Assembly: GCA_020056965.1 (NCBI GenBank)
Contig: JAGVGT010000024.1
Span: 1 to 64,000, forward strand
Reading direction: 5' to 3'
DNA: 64,000 nucleotides
Source of the DNA: Deltaproteobacteria bacterium
GTDB taxonomy: Bacteria > Desulfobacterota > Desulfobulbia > Desulfobulbales > JAGXFP01
The notes beneath the pieces are model-generated. The model was given only the letters and a program-made list of their open reading frames with translations, ran no database searches and was not told where the DNA came from. This document shows, in pieces, positions 44,701 through 52,606 of this stretch. A program made the translations under genes and the position numbers. Within the stretch, counting starts at the first letter, position 1. Each line of letters begins with the position of its first letter.

Positions 44701-44927
44701 CCAAGATCATGACCATCTCGGTGATCATTGCCGGTCTCTTGCCGATCATGTGGAGCCACGGGGCTGGGGCTGACGTGATGAAGCGCATCGCTGCGCCGAT
44801 GGTGGGCGGGGTGGTGACCTCCGGAATCATGGAACTGGCGGTCTATCCGGTGATTTTTTTCATCTGGCGCTCCCGGAAGTTGCAGAAGGAGATGACGGTC
44901 ACTGATATCGGTGATCCGCATGAGTAA
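41712..44927 (+). CDS. cusA: Heavy-metal RND transporter, CusA/CzcA family
   Basis: A 1071-aa inner-membrane proton-driven pump of the HME-RND family. Twelve TM helices with two large periplasmic loops; the TM4 motif AIAIGAMIDAAIIMIENAHK contains the Asp and Glu of the proton relay. EFMPPLYEGDLLYMP and the Met cluster APMMMIETT in the porter domain resemble the Met pathway of Cu(I)/Ag(I) pumps. Monovalent copper or silver is the likely substrate, supported by the Met-bearing adaptor and small Met/His-rich protein, but not proven. Its ribosome site is weak. Confidence 0.95.
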   Translation: MLEKIIGWSINNKFMVVLATVFVVAGGFYALKNTPVDAIPDLSDVQVIVFTEYPGQAPQVVEDQVTYPLTTKMLSVPGSKVVRGYSFFGYSFVYIIFEDGTDIYWARSRVLEYLNYASGRLPKGVTPVLGPDATGVGWVYEYVLESDRHNLQELRSLQDWYLRYELTSVEGVSEVASLGGFVKQYQVAVDPNRLLAYKIPITELMMAIRNNNLDVGGGAIENSETEYVIRSHGYIKTLDDIRNIVVMTTPSGTPVLVRDLAEVRLGPEMRRGVAEYNGNGEAVGGIIVMRFGENALKTIEGVKKKLKELEGGLPAGVKIKAVYDRSGLINHAVDNLREKLIEESIVVALVTAIFLFHLPSAFVAIFTLPVAILMAFMVMRAQGINANIMSLGGIAIAIGAMIDAAIIMIENAHKHLERDRGKKPHWQIITDSAQEVGPTLFYSLLVITVSFLPVFTLQEQAGRLFKPLAFTKTYAMGAAALLSITIVPVLMGWFIRGNIKPEHANPVNRLLIKLYHPVVDLVLRWRKTTILLAVLAIISIAWPLSRMGSEFMPPLYEGDLLYMPTTLPGLSVTKAREILQETDRIIRQFPEVEQVFGKIGRAETATDPAPMMMIETTITLKPESEWRKAPVPRFYAGWPEWSKPPLRLLWPDQQTISVEELIQQLNQAVRFPGLTNAWTMPIKTRIDMLSTGIKTPVGIKIMGDDLTVLNGLGEQVEAVIRHVPGTMSAIAERAVGGYFLDFQIDRSATARYGVNISDIQEIFQAAIGGMKVTDTVEGLERYSVNVRYDRDFRSDLDSLGRLLVPAAGGRQIPLVQLGKFSIKNDPDSIKTENARRTVWVYVDIQGSDLGSYVAKAKAAVAAQVKLPAGYNIVWSGQFEYMEKARSRLLVIIPFTILIIFVIIFMNTKSLIKTGIVFLAVPFSLVGAFWFLYLLDYHTSVAVWVGVIALAGLDAETGVVMLLYLDLSHKLWDKSGRMVTRGDLIQAIHHGAVKRIRPKIMTISVIIAGLLPIMWSHGAGADVMKRIAAPMVGGVVTSGIMELAVYPVIFFIWRSRKLQKEMTVTDIGDPHE

Positions 44928-44989
44928 TAGAGATACAGATCCCAGTAGATAAGGACCTTGCGCAAACCAAAACATCAGAGGTGCAGAGT

Positions 44990-45493
44990 ATGAATGCAAA
45001 AGTTTCCAGGATAGCGAGAATTTTGTTGGCGGCAGCCCTGCTTGGTGGCGTACCGGCTCTGGCCGCCGCTGAGCATGGCTCCATGTCCGGCATGGACCAT
45101 GGCAGTTCCGGCTCCATGGCCGGCATGTCCCATGTCTCAAAGGGCGCTGGGCAGATCCTGATCGGCAGCGACAGCCGGGATGGAGTCAGGGGTACCGCCC
45201 ATCTCGACAATATCAGCAAGGCCATGGCTGAGCTGGGCCGGAAGGAAACCCATCACCTGATGGTCACCTTCAAGGAAGACAAGGGCGGCAAGGGGATTGA
45301 CAGCGGGGCGGTGGCGGTGAAGGTCACCGATCCGGCCGGGGCGAAGGGCGAGGCGATCAAAATGCTGGCCATGGAAGGTAGCTTCGGCACCGATCTGACC
45401 TTGAGCAAACCCGGCAAGTATCTCTTCGAGATCGGCAGCAAACTGGCCGACGGCAAGACTCGGCAGTTTCGTTTTGAGTATACGGTGAAATGA
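44990..45493 (+). CDS. Exported Met/His-rich YtkA-like protein
   Basis: A 167-aa secreted protein. The signal ends at PALAAA; the mature N-terminus is a flexible Met/His/Gly/Ser stretch (EHGSMSGMDHGSSGSMAGMS) suited to bind Cu(I)/Ag(I). The rest is a beta-sandwich like YtkA/FixH-type domains (HHLMVTFKED, GSFGTDLTLSKPGKYLFEIG). AGAGGTG precedes the ATG at 44990. As the last gene of the RND operon it probably acts as a periplasmic metal chaperone comparable in role to CusF (inference). Confidence 0.75.
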   Translation: MNAKVSRIARILLAAALLGGVPALAAAEHGSMSGMDHGSSGSMAGMSHVSKGAGQILIGSDSRDGVRGTAHLDNISKAMAELGRKETHHLMVTFKEDKGGKGIDSGAVAVKVTDPAGAKGEAIKMLAMEGSFGTDLTLSKPGKYLFEIGSKLADGKTRQFRFEYTVK

Positions 45494-45517
45494 GGCGAAT
45501 CAGTAATAAAGGAGAAA

Positions 45518-45588
45518 GTCATTGCGAGGGACTTTAGCGATGCGGCAATCTTGACAGATTGCTTCGGTCATTCCCTTCCCTCGCAATG
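45518..45588. repeat. Dispersed palindromic repeat (GTCATTGCGAG family), copy 2
   Basis: A 71-bp relative of the 41569-41674 element: same left end GTCATTGCGAGGG, same core CAGATTGCTTCGGTCATTCC and right end CCCTCGCAATG, with a shorter middle. It lies between the convergent metal-protein and recQ genes and may fold as a bidirectional terminator-like hairpin. Confidence 0.8.
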
Positions 45589-45597
45589 TTGAGGTGC

Positions 45598-47388
45598 TCA
45601 TCGGTTGATTTCGGCCAGAAACTCTCGGCCGTAACGGCTGAGTTTGTGGGCACCCACCCCGGTGATCCCCAACAGTGCTTGATCATCGACGGGCCGGTGG
45701 GCCGCAATTTCGATCAGGCTGGCATCGCTGAAGATCACGAAAGGCGGCACCCCGGACTGTTCGGCCAACCGCTTGCGCAGTGCCCGCAAGCGGTTGAATA
45801 ATTCTTGGTCGTAAGATAACTCACCAACCTTTCGACCCTTGGTCTTGGGTGCCGGCAAGGTTTTTTCTCGAGGGGCGGCCATTTGCAGGCTGATTTCGCC
45901 ACGCAGCAGAGGTTGGGCCGCGGGAGTCAATGTCAGCACCGAATAGTTGCTGACATCCTGGATTAAATACCCGTGCTGGATCAAATGCCGGATCAGGGCG
46001 CCCCAGTACTCCTGGCTTTGCTCGCCGCCGATCCCGTAGGTGGAAAGGCGGTCGTGACCCAACTGAATGAGCCGCTCCTTTTTGGAGCCGCGCAAGACAT
46101 CGATGACATGACCCATTCCGAACCGTTGCCCGACCCGGAACACGCAGGATAAGGCCTTGCGGGCGTATTCGGTGACCTCGATCTGGGTCGGGGGTGCCAG
46201 GCAGACATCGCAATTGCCGCAGGGCTCGGGTAGTCTTTCGCCGAAATAGCCGAGCAGTATCTGACGGCGGCAGCTTTGGGCCTCGGCAAAGGCCACCATG
46301 GTATTGAGTTTGTGCAGTTCGATCCGCTTCTGCTCGACGTTTTCCGATTTTTCAATCAGCCCCCGGGCCATGGCGATATCCCCATATCCGAACAGTAACA
46401 GGGCCTCGGCCGCCACCCCGTCGCGCCCGGCCCGGCCCGTTTCCTGATAGTAGCTCTCCAGGTTCTTGGGCAGATCGTAATGGACCACGTAGCGGATATT
46501 GGACTTGTCGATGCCCATGCCGAAGGCCACGGTGGCGACGATGATCAGCGTGTCGTCGCGCAGGAAATCTTCCTGGACCTTCTGGCGGGTCGCGGCCGGC
46601 AGTCCGGCGTGATAAGGTGCCGCAGCAAAACCAGCTGCACTAAGTTTCTCGGCCACCTGTTCCACTCGTTTGCGGCTCAGGCAATAGACGATCCCCGCCT
46701 CCTCCCGTCGCCCCTTAAGAAAACCGACCAGTTGCCCGAAGGGTTTTTGCTTGTCCAGCACAGTGTACCGGATATTGGGCCGGTCGAAACCGGAGATATA
46801 GCAAGGGGCGTTTTTTAGGCCGAGCCGGTTAATGATGTCTTGGCGGGTGTGCGGCTCGGCGGTGGCGGTCAGGGCGAGCAGCGGGATGGCGGGGAAGAGG
46901 TTGCGCAGTTCTCCGAGCTTGCAGTATTCCGGCCGGAAATCGTGCCCCCACTGGGAAACACAGTGGGCTTCGTCGATGGCAAACAGGGCGATGGTCAGTT
47001 CGCGGAGCCGTTCGATAAAGTCGTGGCTCATCAACCTTTCCGGGGCGACATAGAGCAGATCAAGTTCTTTGGCATGGAGCCGGGCCAGAACCCCCCGCGC
47101 CTCCGCACCGGCTAGAGATGAGTTGTAAAAGGCGGCCCGTACTCCGCAGGCGGTCAGTGCATCGACCTGATCCTTCATAAGTGAGATCAGTGGCGAAACC
47201 ACTATAGCTACCCCTTGTCGAAGCAGGGCCGGGATCTGATAGCAGAGTGATTTACCGCCGCCGGTCGGCATCAGGACAAAAGCATCGCCGCCGTTGATCA
47301 CGCCGGTGATGATCTCTTCTTGTGGTGGCCGGAAGCTGGCAAAACCGAAAACGTTTCGCAGGGTTTCCCGTGGGCTGGTGGCGGTCAT
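45598..47388 (-). CDS. recQ: ATP-dependent DNA helicase RecQ
   Basis: A 596-aa helicase. Walker A MPTGGGKSLCYQIP, DEAH box (AIDEAHCVSQWGHDFRPEY), motif VI QETGRAGRDG, the zinc-binding Cys set (SCRRQILLGYFGE ... CGNCDVC), the winged helix and a full C-terminal HRDC domain are present. It unwinds DNA 3' to 5' in recombination and repair. The ATG at 47388 has AAGGAA at good spacing; the longer upstream frame is not needed. Confidence 0.95.
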   Translation of the reverse strand: MTATSPRETLRNVFGFASFRPPQEEIITGVINGGDAFVLMPTGGGKSLCYQIPALLRQGVAIVVSPLISLMKDQVDALTACGVRAAFYNSSLAGAEARGVLARLHAKELDLLYVAPERLMSHDFIERLRELTIALFAIDEAHCVSQWGHDFRPEYCKLGELRNLFPAIPLLALTATAEPHTRQDIINRLGLKNAPCYISGFDRPNIRYTVLDKQKPFGQLVGFLKGRREEAGIVYCLSRKRVEQVAEKLSAAGFAAAPYHAGLPAATRQKVQEDFLRDDTLIIVATVAFGMGIDKSNIRYVVHYDLPKNLESYYQETGRAGRDGVAAEALLLFGYGDIAMARGLIEKSENVEQKRIELHKLNTMVAFAEAQSCRRQILLGYFGERLPEPCGNCDVCLAPPTQIEVTEYARKALSCVFRVGQRFGMGHVIDVLRGSKKERLIQLGHDRLSTYGIGGEQSQEYWGALIRHLIQHGYLIQDVSNYSVLTLTPAAQPLLRGEISLQMAAPREKTLPAPKTKGRKVGELSYDQELFNRLRALRKRLAEQSGVPPFVIFSDASLIEIAAHRPVDDQALLGITGVGAHKLSRYGREFLAEINR

Positions 47389-47593
47389 AGGCAGGTTCCT
47401 TGGAGAAGGCTGGACCGAAAGCATCCGGGGCTGGCTAATAAATAATGGTTTGGTAGGTTGTTGCCGGCCAGGGTTGCCCAAAACACATCAGCCTGTCCGA
47501 TTAAGGGATGGCAGCGCCAAAGGTCCAAAGTCATAAGATAGATTTGATTAACTTGCATCTCCAGGCTTAAAATAATGGTTAGAGATTTGTTCC

Positions 47594-48529
47594 TCAGGCA
47601 GAGGACTTAACCCCATCCCCTACACCCTCCTGGTCGTCCAGCACAATCCCGCGGCATTTGGCATCCAGGATTCGGACAATCTCTCCGACCCGCTCCGGGG
47701 TGAGCACGGTCGGCCCCCGGAGAATTCTGGCATAGTGGTTGACTTGGCCGTAGAGCAGGGTCAGATCGTCGGGCCGTTTCTTCTCCACAAACCAGCCGGG
47801 CAGGGCCAAGGCAGGCTTCACTTGGACATGGCTCCCCAAGGCGTCACCCAGCCAGCGCTCCATGGCGATGGCCTGACGGCGCGCCTGTTTGGCGGACTCG
47901 CTTTCCCGGGTGTTTTTGGGCGGGAAGAAGAGGTTTTCCCCGTCATAGATGACCTTGGCGTCAATGATGCCTTTCCCCAGGTCCGGCACCGGGTGCCCAA
48001 CGCTCTCCACGGCGAACACTCCGGATAGCCCCACCACCACGTGATCGACATTGCCGCTCCCCTCCGGGACATCATGGAAGACCCGGAAACCCTCGCGCAG
48101 CAGCAGATTGATCTCCCGGCCAACCGTCAGCTCGGCCTCCAGCTTGCGGCGGCAGACTTGACGCGCCCGACAATTCCGGATCAACGCGAAGGTGGGAAGA
48201 AGAAGCAGTACCAGGGTCACGACCGGCAAGGCCAAGAGATTGGGTCCGAGCAATGCTTCGCCGCCGGTCAGCCGCGGGGCCAGGATTACGCCGATGGCAG
48301 CCACCGGGAGGGCCACCAGCCAGATGGCGGCGGCGGTGATCGCCTCTTCCAGCCCGGCAATCAGTTCGCGCTGGGAGTCGCCCGGTCCCGAGAGCAGTTT
48401 GTCCGGCCGGGGCCGAGCGCAGCGGGCACAGCGCAGCCAGTAGAGCCAGAGAAGAAATAGCGGCACTGGCGCCAGGGCGGCGCCGAAAGCCAGCAGATAA
48501 GGCAACAGTTGACTGAAATGAAGTTCCAC
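47594..48529 (-). CDS. NERD-domain membrane protein
   Basis: A 311-aa protein. TM1 is near residues 8-30, a hydrophobic pair at about 65-115, then a cytoplasmic NERD (nuclease-related) domain from about 140 (VFHDVPEGSGNVDHVVVG, FAVESVGH, DAKVIYDGENLF). In typical members the motif is ...D.V.....G...IE.K; here E-S replaces E-x-K, so nuclease activity is uncertain. Start is GTG 48529 with GGGG upstream. A perfect 8-bp hairpin (48543-48564) lies in its leader. Function unknown. Confidence 0.65.
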   Translation of the reverse strand: MELHFSQLLPYLLAFGAALAPVPLFLLWLYWLRCARCARPRPDKLLSGPGDSQRELIAGLEEAITAAAIWLVALPVAAIGVILAPRLTGGEALLGPNLLALPVVTLVLLLLPTFALIRNCRARQVCRRKLEAELTVGREINLLLREGFRVFHDVPEGSGNVDHVVVGLSGVFAVESVGHPVPDLGKGIIDAKVIYDGENLFFPPKNTRESESAKQARRQAIAMERWLGDALGSHVQVKPALALPGWFVEKKRPDDLTLLYGQVNHYARILRGPTVLTPERVGEIVRILDAKCRGIVLDDQEGVGDGVKSSA

Positions 48530-48636
48530 GCAGGCCCCGATATCCCGGTCGCCAAGGACCGGGAGCTGAATTTTTTACATTGGCTGTTCAGTAGCAGGAA
48601 GATGCAGAGAGGGGAAATGACCTGCTCACCAACCCA

Positions 48637-49110
48637 TCACTTATAACAACATTTCTTATATTTTTTGCCGCTGCCGCACGGGCAGGGCTCATTGCGGCCA
48701 ATCTTTTCCGAGTGGGCTTGGGGCGGTTTGACAAAGTCACCGTCCAGATAAAACCACTGCCCATCTTCTTTGAGGAACTGGCTGCGCTCATGCTGCTGCA
48801 ACTTGCGGCCGGACACTTGGTAATTGGCAAGGAACTCGACCACTCCCTCCCGGTCCTCCTCACCGCCCGCATCGGTGGCGATAATATCCAACCCCAGCCA
48901 GTCAATCTTCACCTCGCCGGCAAAGTCCTTTTCATCGGGGCGGGTGGAGGGATGGTTGGTGCGGATCACATAGGCGTAGTCGTCCAGGGTGTAGGCCGTA
49001 TAGCGTGAACGCATCAGCGCCTCGGCGGTGGGCGGGGTCTTCTCGCCGGCCAGAAACGGACCGCAGCATTCTTCAAATTCTTTTTCCGGATTACAGGGGC
49101 AGATTGTCAT
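48637..49110 (-). CDS. YchJ-family protein with two SEC-C zinc motifs
   Basis: A 157-aa protein. SEC-C-like metal motifs stand at both ends: [14 protein letters not shown] and [13 protein letters not shown]. The middle is the NTF2-like YchJ domain ([33 protein letters not shown]). SEC-C motifs bind zinc and in SecA contact SecB. The role of YchJ is not established. AAGGA precedes the ATG. Confidence 0.9.
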   Translation of the reverse strand: MTICPCNPEKEFEECCGPFLAGEKTPPTAEALMRSRYTAYTLDDYAYVIRTNHPSTRPDEKDFAGEVKIDWLGLDIIATDAGGEEDREGVVEFLANYQVSGRKLQQHERSQFLKEDGQWFYLDGDFVKPPQAHSEKIGRNEPCPCGSGKKYKKCCYK

Positions 49111-49309
49111 GGGCTTATCCTTATCAGTAACGCATTTTAGGGGGTAGTCTGGTGCAAATGGACTAAAGAGCTGTTTGCCAGCTTTTACTCATCAATAGCG
49201 GAATCCTATCTAGCAAGGATTACCCTGTCGACTCAATAAAAAAATCTCTGGCCGGTAAAAAAGGGTAGTTAACATGGTTGGCAACTTTTCATAACAGTGT
49301 GCCATCATC

Positions 49310-49816
49310 TTACAATTCGACGAACTCCGGATCACTGGCTTTGGGTACGACCCGCCAATCCTGATCATCGTGATCAAAATCGGCGATCTTCGCCAGATCC
49401 ATCTTCAGGTAGCGCCCCTCACCCTCCACCGCCACCGTCCCATCGGAGAGGAGCAACTCGCCAGTACCTTCATAGAATCGGCTGGTGTCGCGGGTGATGC
49501 GGGCAACCACCCGCAATTCCTGGTTGGTGGGCACCGGCTTCTTGAAGCGCAGGGAGATTTCCACCGTCACCCCGAATTGATCGGGATGGTTGATCATGAT
49601 GGCCCGACCAATGGTTTCGTCAAGGATGGTCGAGGAAATGCCACCGTGTAGTCGGCCTGGATAACTCTGGTGCTCATCCTTGGGGGTGAAAATCGCCAAG
49701 AGTTCACGGCTGTCCAGCTCATAGAAGGCGGCCTGCAGGCCGAAATCGTTACCCAGGCCGCAGACCAGGCACCTCTTAGAGTTATATTGCTTTTTGGTGA
49801 TTCGTTGTATCCGCAT
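49310..49816 (-). CDS. PaaI-type hotdog thioesterase family protein
   Basis: A 168-aa protein with hotdog-fold signatures: GRLHGGISSTILDETIGRA forms the central helix with the catalytic-type Asp/Glu, followed by VTVEISLRFKKPVPTNQELRV. An extra N-terminal CLVCGLGNDFGLQAAF segment with a Cys pair is common in this branch. Acyl-CoA thioester hydrolysis is expected, substrate unknown. I use ATG 49816; ATG 49837 is also open. Confidence 0.85.
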   Translation of the reverse strand: MRIQRITKKQYNSKRCLVCGLGNDFGLQAAFYELDSRELLAIFTPKDEHQSYPGRLHGGISSTILDETIGRAIMINHPDQFGVTVEISLRFKKPVPTNQELRVVARITRDTSRFYEGTGELLLSDGTVAVEGEGRYLKMDLAKIADFDHDDQDWRVVPKASDPEFVEL

Positions 49817-49910
49817 GGATAACCTGGGATTGGTCAAAAGTTACGGTCAAGGCGAAGAACCGGGGGGGCAGCAGGGACAAAGCATCTTGGTAACCTTGAA
49901 AACTACGATC

Positions 49911-50276
49911 TCATCCGCCAGCCAGTTTGACCTTGAAGCCTTGCCTGGCCAGTTCGCCAAGCAGCAATTGGCGGTGATCGCCTTGGATTTCGATGACCCC
50001 GTCTTTAATGGTACCGCCGGAGCCGCATTTTTGCTTGAGCTGGCTTGACAACTCCTTCAATTTTTCCGGGGCCAGGGCTAGGCCTCGCACCAAGGTGACT
50101 CCAGTGCCCTTGCGTCCTTTGGTCTCGCGGCCGATCCGCACAATCCCGTCGCCCTGTGGTGCCGCGGCCTGGCTCCTCGCTGAGCAACTGCACTGATCCG
50201 GAGGCATCCCGCATCCTGGGCAGGTCCGGCCCCGATCCGTGGAGTAGACCAGACCCTTTTTTGAAATTGTTCTCAT
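49911..50276 (-). CDS. yciH: SUI1/eIF1-like translation factor YciH
   Basis: A 121-aa protein. The C-terminal half is the SUI1 fold (RKGTGVTLVRGLALAPEKLK, KCGSGGTIKDGVIEIQGD). The N-terminal half has CPGCGMPPDQCSC, a possible zinc site found in many bacterial members. Related proteins influence start-codon selection on the small ribosomal subunit. Two adjacent ATGs follow a GGGGGG run; I use the second for spacing. Confidence 0.92.
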   Translation of the reverse strand: MRTISKKGLVYSTDRGRTCPGCGMPPDQCSCSARSQAAAPQGDGIVRIGRETKGRKGTGVTLVRGLALAPEKLKELSSQLKQKCGSGGTIKDGVIEIQGDHRQLLLGELARQGFKVKLAGG

Positions 50277-50428
50277 CATCCCCCCACTTCCAATCAATAT
50301 CTGCTCACCGCCTCGTAATTTGACCAGGCTTGCCTTGTTCTGAAAACACTTTGCCCTGGCCTGGTGCAAAAAAAAACTTAGCCACGCCCTGACCGGGAAC
50401 GAACAGATAAAGATAATTCTACGGACCC

Positions 50429-51265
50429 TTAGTGGTCACCAGAATCGGTGTGTAGATAAGAGGAAAACCGGGGTACCCCTGATTCATAATATCCGTAATA
50501 TTTAAAAGTGACCATGACCCCCACCGGCGGCGGATCAAGACGTACCATATCGGAAAAACCGGTGCCGAGCTTGAACCTTATCTTGTTTTCGGGCAGCTCG
50601 ACTAGCAGGGAAGACATGCGTGGCTTGTCTACTCCCTCTTCAAAGATTTGCTCAACCACCAGGGCTTCGCGATCTGCATAGCTCTTGACCTTCAGGATAT
50701 CGGGACTGCGACCAACGGTGTAAAGCGAATCGGATTTTCTTAAAATCAGCCCTTCGCCGCCCAGCTTTTCGATCCGTTCCAGCTCCCATTGCAGGCGCTG
50801 GGCGGTACCCACCGGACAGTGCTCGATCACGTAGGCATGCGGGGCCGGGTTGAGGGCGAACCAGGCGGCGGCCCGAGCCAAACGTCGCTCGAAACCTCCG
50901 TCGGTAGTAGGGGCATCAAAGATCGCGAATTTAAGGGTCAACCAGCCTGAGTCGCCTTCCTTGCGCCGCACGATGGAGGTGGTGGACTCGAAGGTGCCGC
51001 GACCGCCCCAGATTTCTCCCTCAATGGGAAACTCTGGGAAATTCTTGGTGAACTCGGGCGGTGGGTGCAAGGGGTTGCCGTTGCGGGAAAAAAGCCGATG
51101 CCCATCCCAGTAACCGCGAATACCGTCAAGCTTTTCACTGACCAACCAGCCGGAGAGATCGATCTCGCCCTCGTAGACTTGCGGTAGCATGATCTCCAGG
51201 CCCTGAGCGGGCGAGAAGGTCAATAAAACCAAAAGCAGCAGTAACCCCGAAACCTTTTGTAGCAT
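50429..51265 (-). CDS. ATP-dependent DNA ligase with signal peptide (LigE-like)
   Basis: A 278-aa minimal ligase. An obvious Sec signal (MLQKVSGLLLLLVLLTFSPA) is followed by the adenylation domain with nucleophile K45 in SEKLDGIRGYW, then EGEIW (motif III), LKFAIFDAP (IIIa), EGLILRK (IV) and LKVKSY (V), and a short OB domain. It seals nicks with ATP. Signal-bearing minimal ligases (Lig E) in Proteobacteria are thought to act in the periplasm, possibly on incoming DNA. GGAGG supports ATG 51265. Confidence 0.9.
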   Translation of the reverse strand: MLQKVSGLLLLLVLLTFSPAQGLEIMLPQVYEGEIDLSGWLVSEKLDGIRGYWDGHRLFSRNGNPLHPPPEFTKNFPEFPIEGEIWGGRGTFESTTSIVRRKEGDSGWLTLKFAIFDAPTTDGGFERRLARAAAWFALNPAPHAYVIEHCPVGTAQRLQWELERIEKLGGEGLILRKSDSLYTVGRSPDILKVKSYADREALVVEQIFEEGVDKPRMSSLLVELPENKIRFKLGTGFSDMVRLDPPPVGVMVTFKYYGYYESGVPRFSSYLHTDSGDH

Positions 51266-51467
51266 AAGATCCTCCGTTTTTTTAGCGGTCTGGCGGGCTG
51301 ATCCCGCCAAGCCTGGTCAGATTGCCAATACCGCAACCTAACTCACGGAATATCTATAAACAACATATTTGTCAGGCAAGGGCCTGGATAAACGGCTGAC
51401 CAAACATGTCCACCCGCGGTCAGAAGAGAAGTCCACGTTTGGTGCAGGATGATGAATCAAGAATTAC

Positions 51468-52169
51468 TCAAGTTTTTCCCTCGTACCCCTGGTCCACCGG
51501 CAGATCGGACAAGGCAGCGGAGGCCACCGCCAGCGCGTCGCACCGTTCATTTTCAGGATGCCCGGCGTGGCCTCGCACCCATTGGAAAGTGACCTCGCGC
51601 CCGCCGATCAGGTCGAGCAGTTGCCCCCAAAGATCGGCATTGAGGGCGGGTTGGTGGTCAGCCTTGAGCCAGCCCCTTTTCCGCCAGGCCCGTGCCCAAC
51701 CCTTGCTGATCCCGTTAACCACATACTGGGAGTCGGTATGGACGACGATGGGTTTGTCGAGGCCGGCAAGGGCGGTGAGGGCGACTATGCAGCCCATCAG
51801 TTCCATGCGGTTGTTGGTGGTGTGCCGATAGCCGCCGGAAAGTTCCCGGGGCAAACCGTCCTCAATGATAATCACCCCATAGCCGCCGGGGCCAGGGTTG
51901 AAACGGGCGCCGCCGTCACTGTAAACCATTACCGTTCCAGGTTTGGGTGCAGTTGCGACCGATGCGGCTTGCACTTTTACCGGACTGGGTATTCCCAGGC
52001 CACTTGGCAACACCGGTTCCTTTAGCCAGGCCTCTGCCTCCCCACGACTGGCGAAACCCTTATAACGGGCGCCCGGGAAGCCCATGACCTGGACGTGGGC
52101 CAGCGGCCAGTTGTCGTAAATGCCGGGAACCCGTCCCCGCGCAATGGCGTAAAATTTCTTGCCGGCCAT
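51468..52169 (-). CDS. rnhA: Ribonuclease HI with N-terminal viroplasmin domain
   Basis: A 233-aa enzyme. The first about 45 residues form a caulimovirus viroplasmin-type RNA/DNA-hybrid-binding domain (KKFYAIARGRVPGIYDNW, GFPGARYKGFASRGEAEAWL). The RNase H core from about 90 keeps all acidic ligands (VYSDGGARFNPGPGG, NNRMELMG, HTDSQYV, NERCDALA). It removes RNA from hybrids. Start ATG 52169 is fixed by the viroplasmin N-terminus. Confidence 0.94.
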   Translation of the reverse strand: MAGKKFYAIARGRVPGIYDNWPLAHVQVMGFPGARYKGFASRGEAEAWLKEPVLPSGLGIPSPVKVQAASVATAPKPGTVMVYSDGGARFNPGPGGYGVIIIEDGLPRELSGGYRHTTNNRMELMGCIVALTALAGLDKPIVVHTDSQYVVNGISKGWARAWRKRGWLKADHQPALNADLWGQLLDLIGGREVTFQWVRGHAGHPENERCDALAVASAALSDLPVDQGYEGKT

Positions 52170-52226
52170 GGTTTTGCTAATAGTTCCTGCGGGGTGAGTG
52201 AGGCGACAAGCCAAATGGGATCAATC

Positions 52227-52439
52227 TTACTGCTCGCAGCAGCCACAATCACAACTAGGTTGGTGATCGCTACTGTGACTAGCGTGATCAGCCGTCAACC
52301 CCAACCTTTGAGTGAGTATCAGCCGCAGATCCGGCGGCGCAGTCAGCAGGCAATGGGTTAAGGCCGCCTCTTGCTCGGGGCTGTCGGGGGCAGAGGTCAG
52401 GCAGATATGCAGGGCTTCGGCAAACGATGAAAATTGCAT
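52227..52439 (-). CDS. Small hypothetical protein with Cys-rich tail
   Basis: A 70-aa protein starting MQFSSFAEALHICL, mostly helical, with a His/Ser linker and a C-terminal CDCGCC cluster. GGAG lies nine bases before the ATG and it ends 57 bp before rnhA on the same strand, which favours a real gene. The tail could bind metal. I do not recognise the family. Confidence 0.55.
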   Translation of the reverse strand: MQFSSFAEALHICLTSAPDSPEQEAALTHCLLTAPPDLRLILTQRLGLTADHASHSSDHQPSCDCGCCEQ

Positions 52440-52606
52440 GGATTTATCTCCAGGGCGCCACAATCATGGGAACCGGTGCTGGCAACTATAGAAATTGAGC
52501 GGTCAGTTCTGAAATTTAGGGGTCATAAATAGATGCTTGCGCACTTTTTAAGTGCTGGTCTGGGCATGAACCATGAATATTGACCGGCTAACCGGATAAC
52601 CCTTTT

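Noticed and set aside
41571-45140. Long minus-strand frames of 562 and 523 codons
   Set aside because: They are antisense to cusA. The translations are rich in His, Gly, Asp and Gln and lack domain-like patterns.
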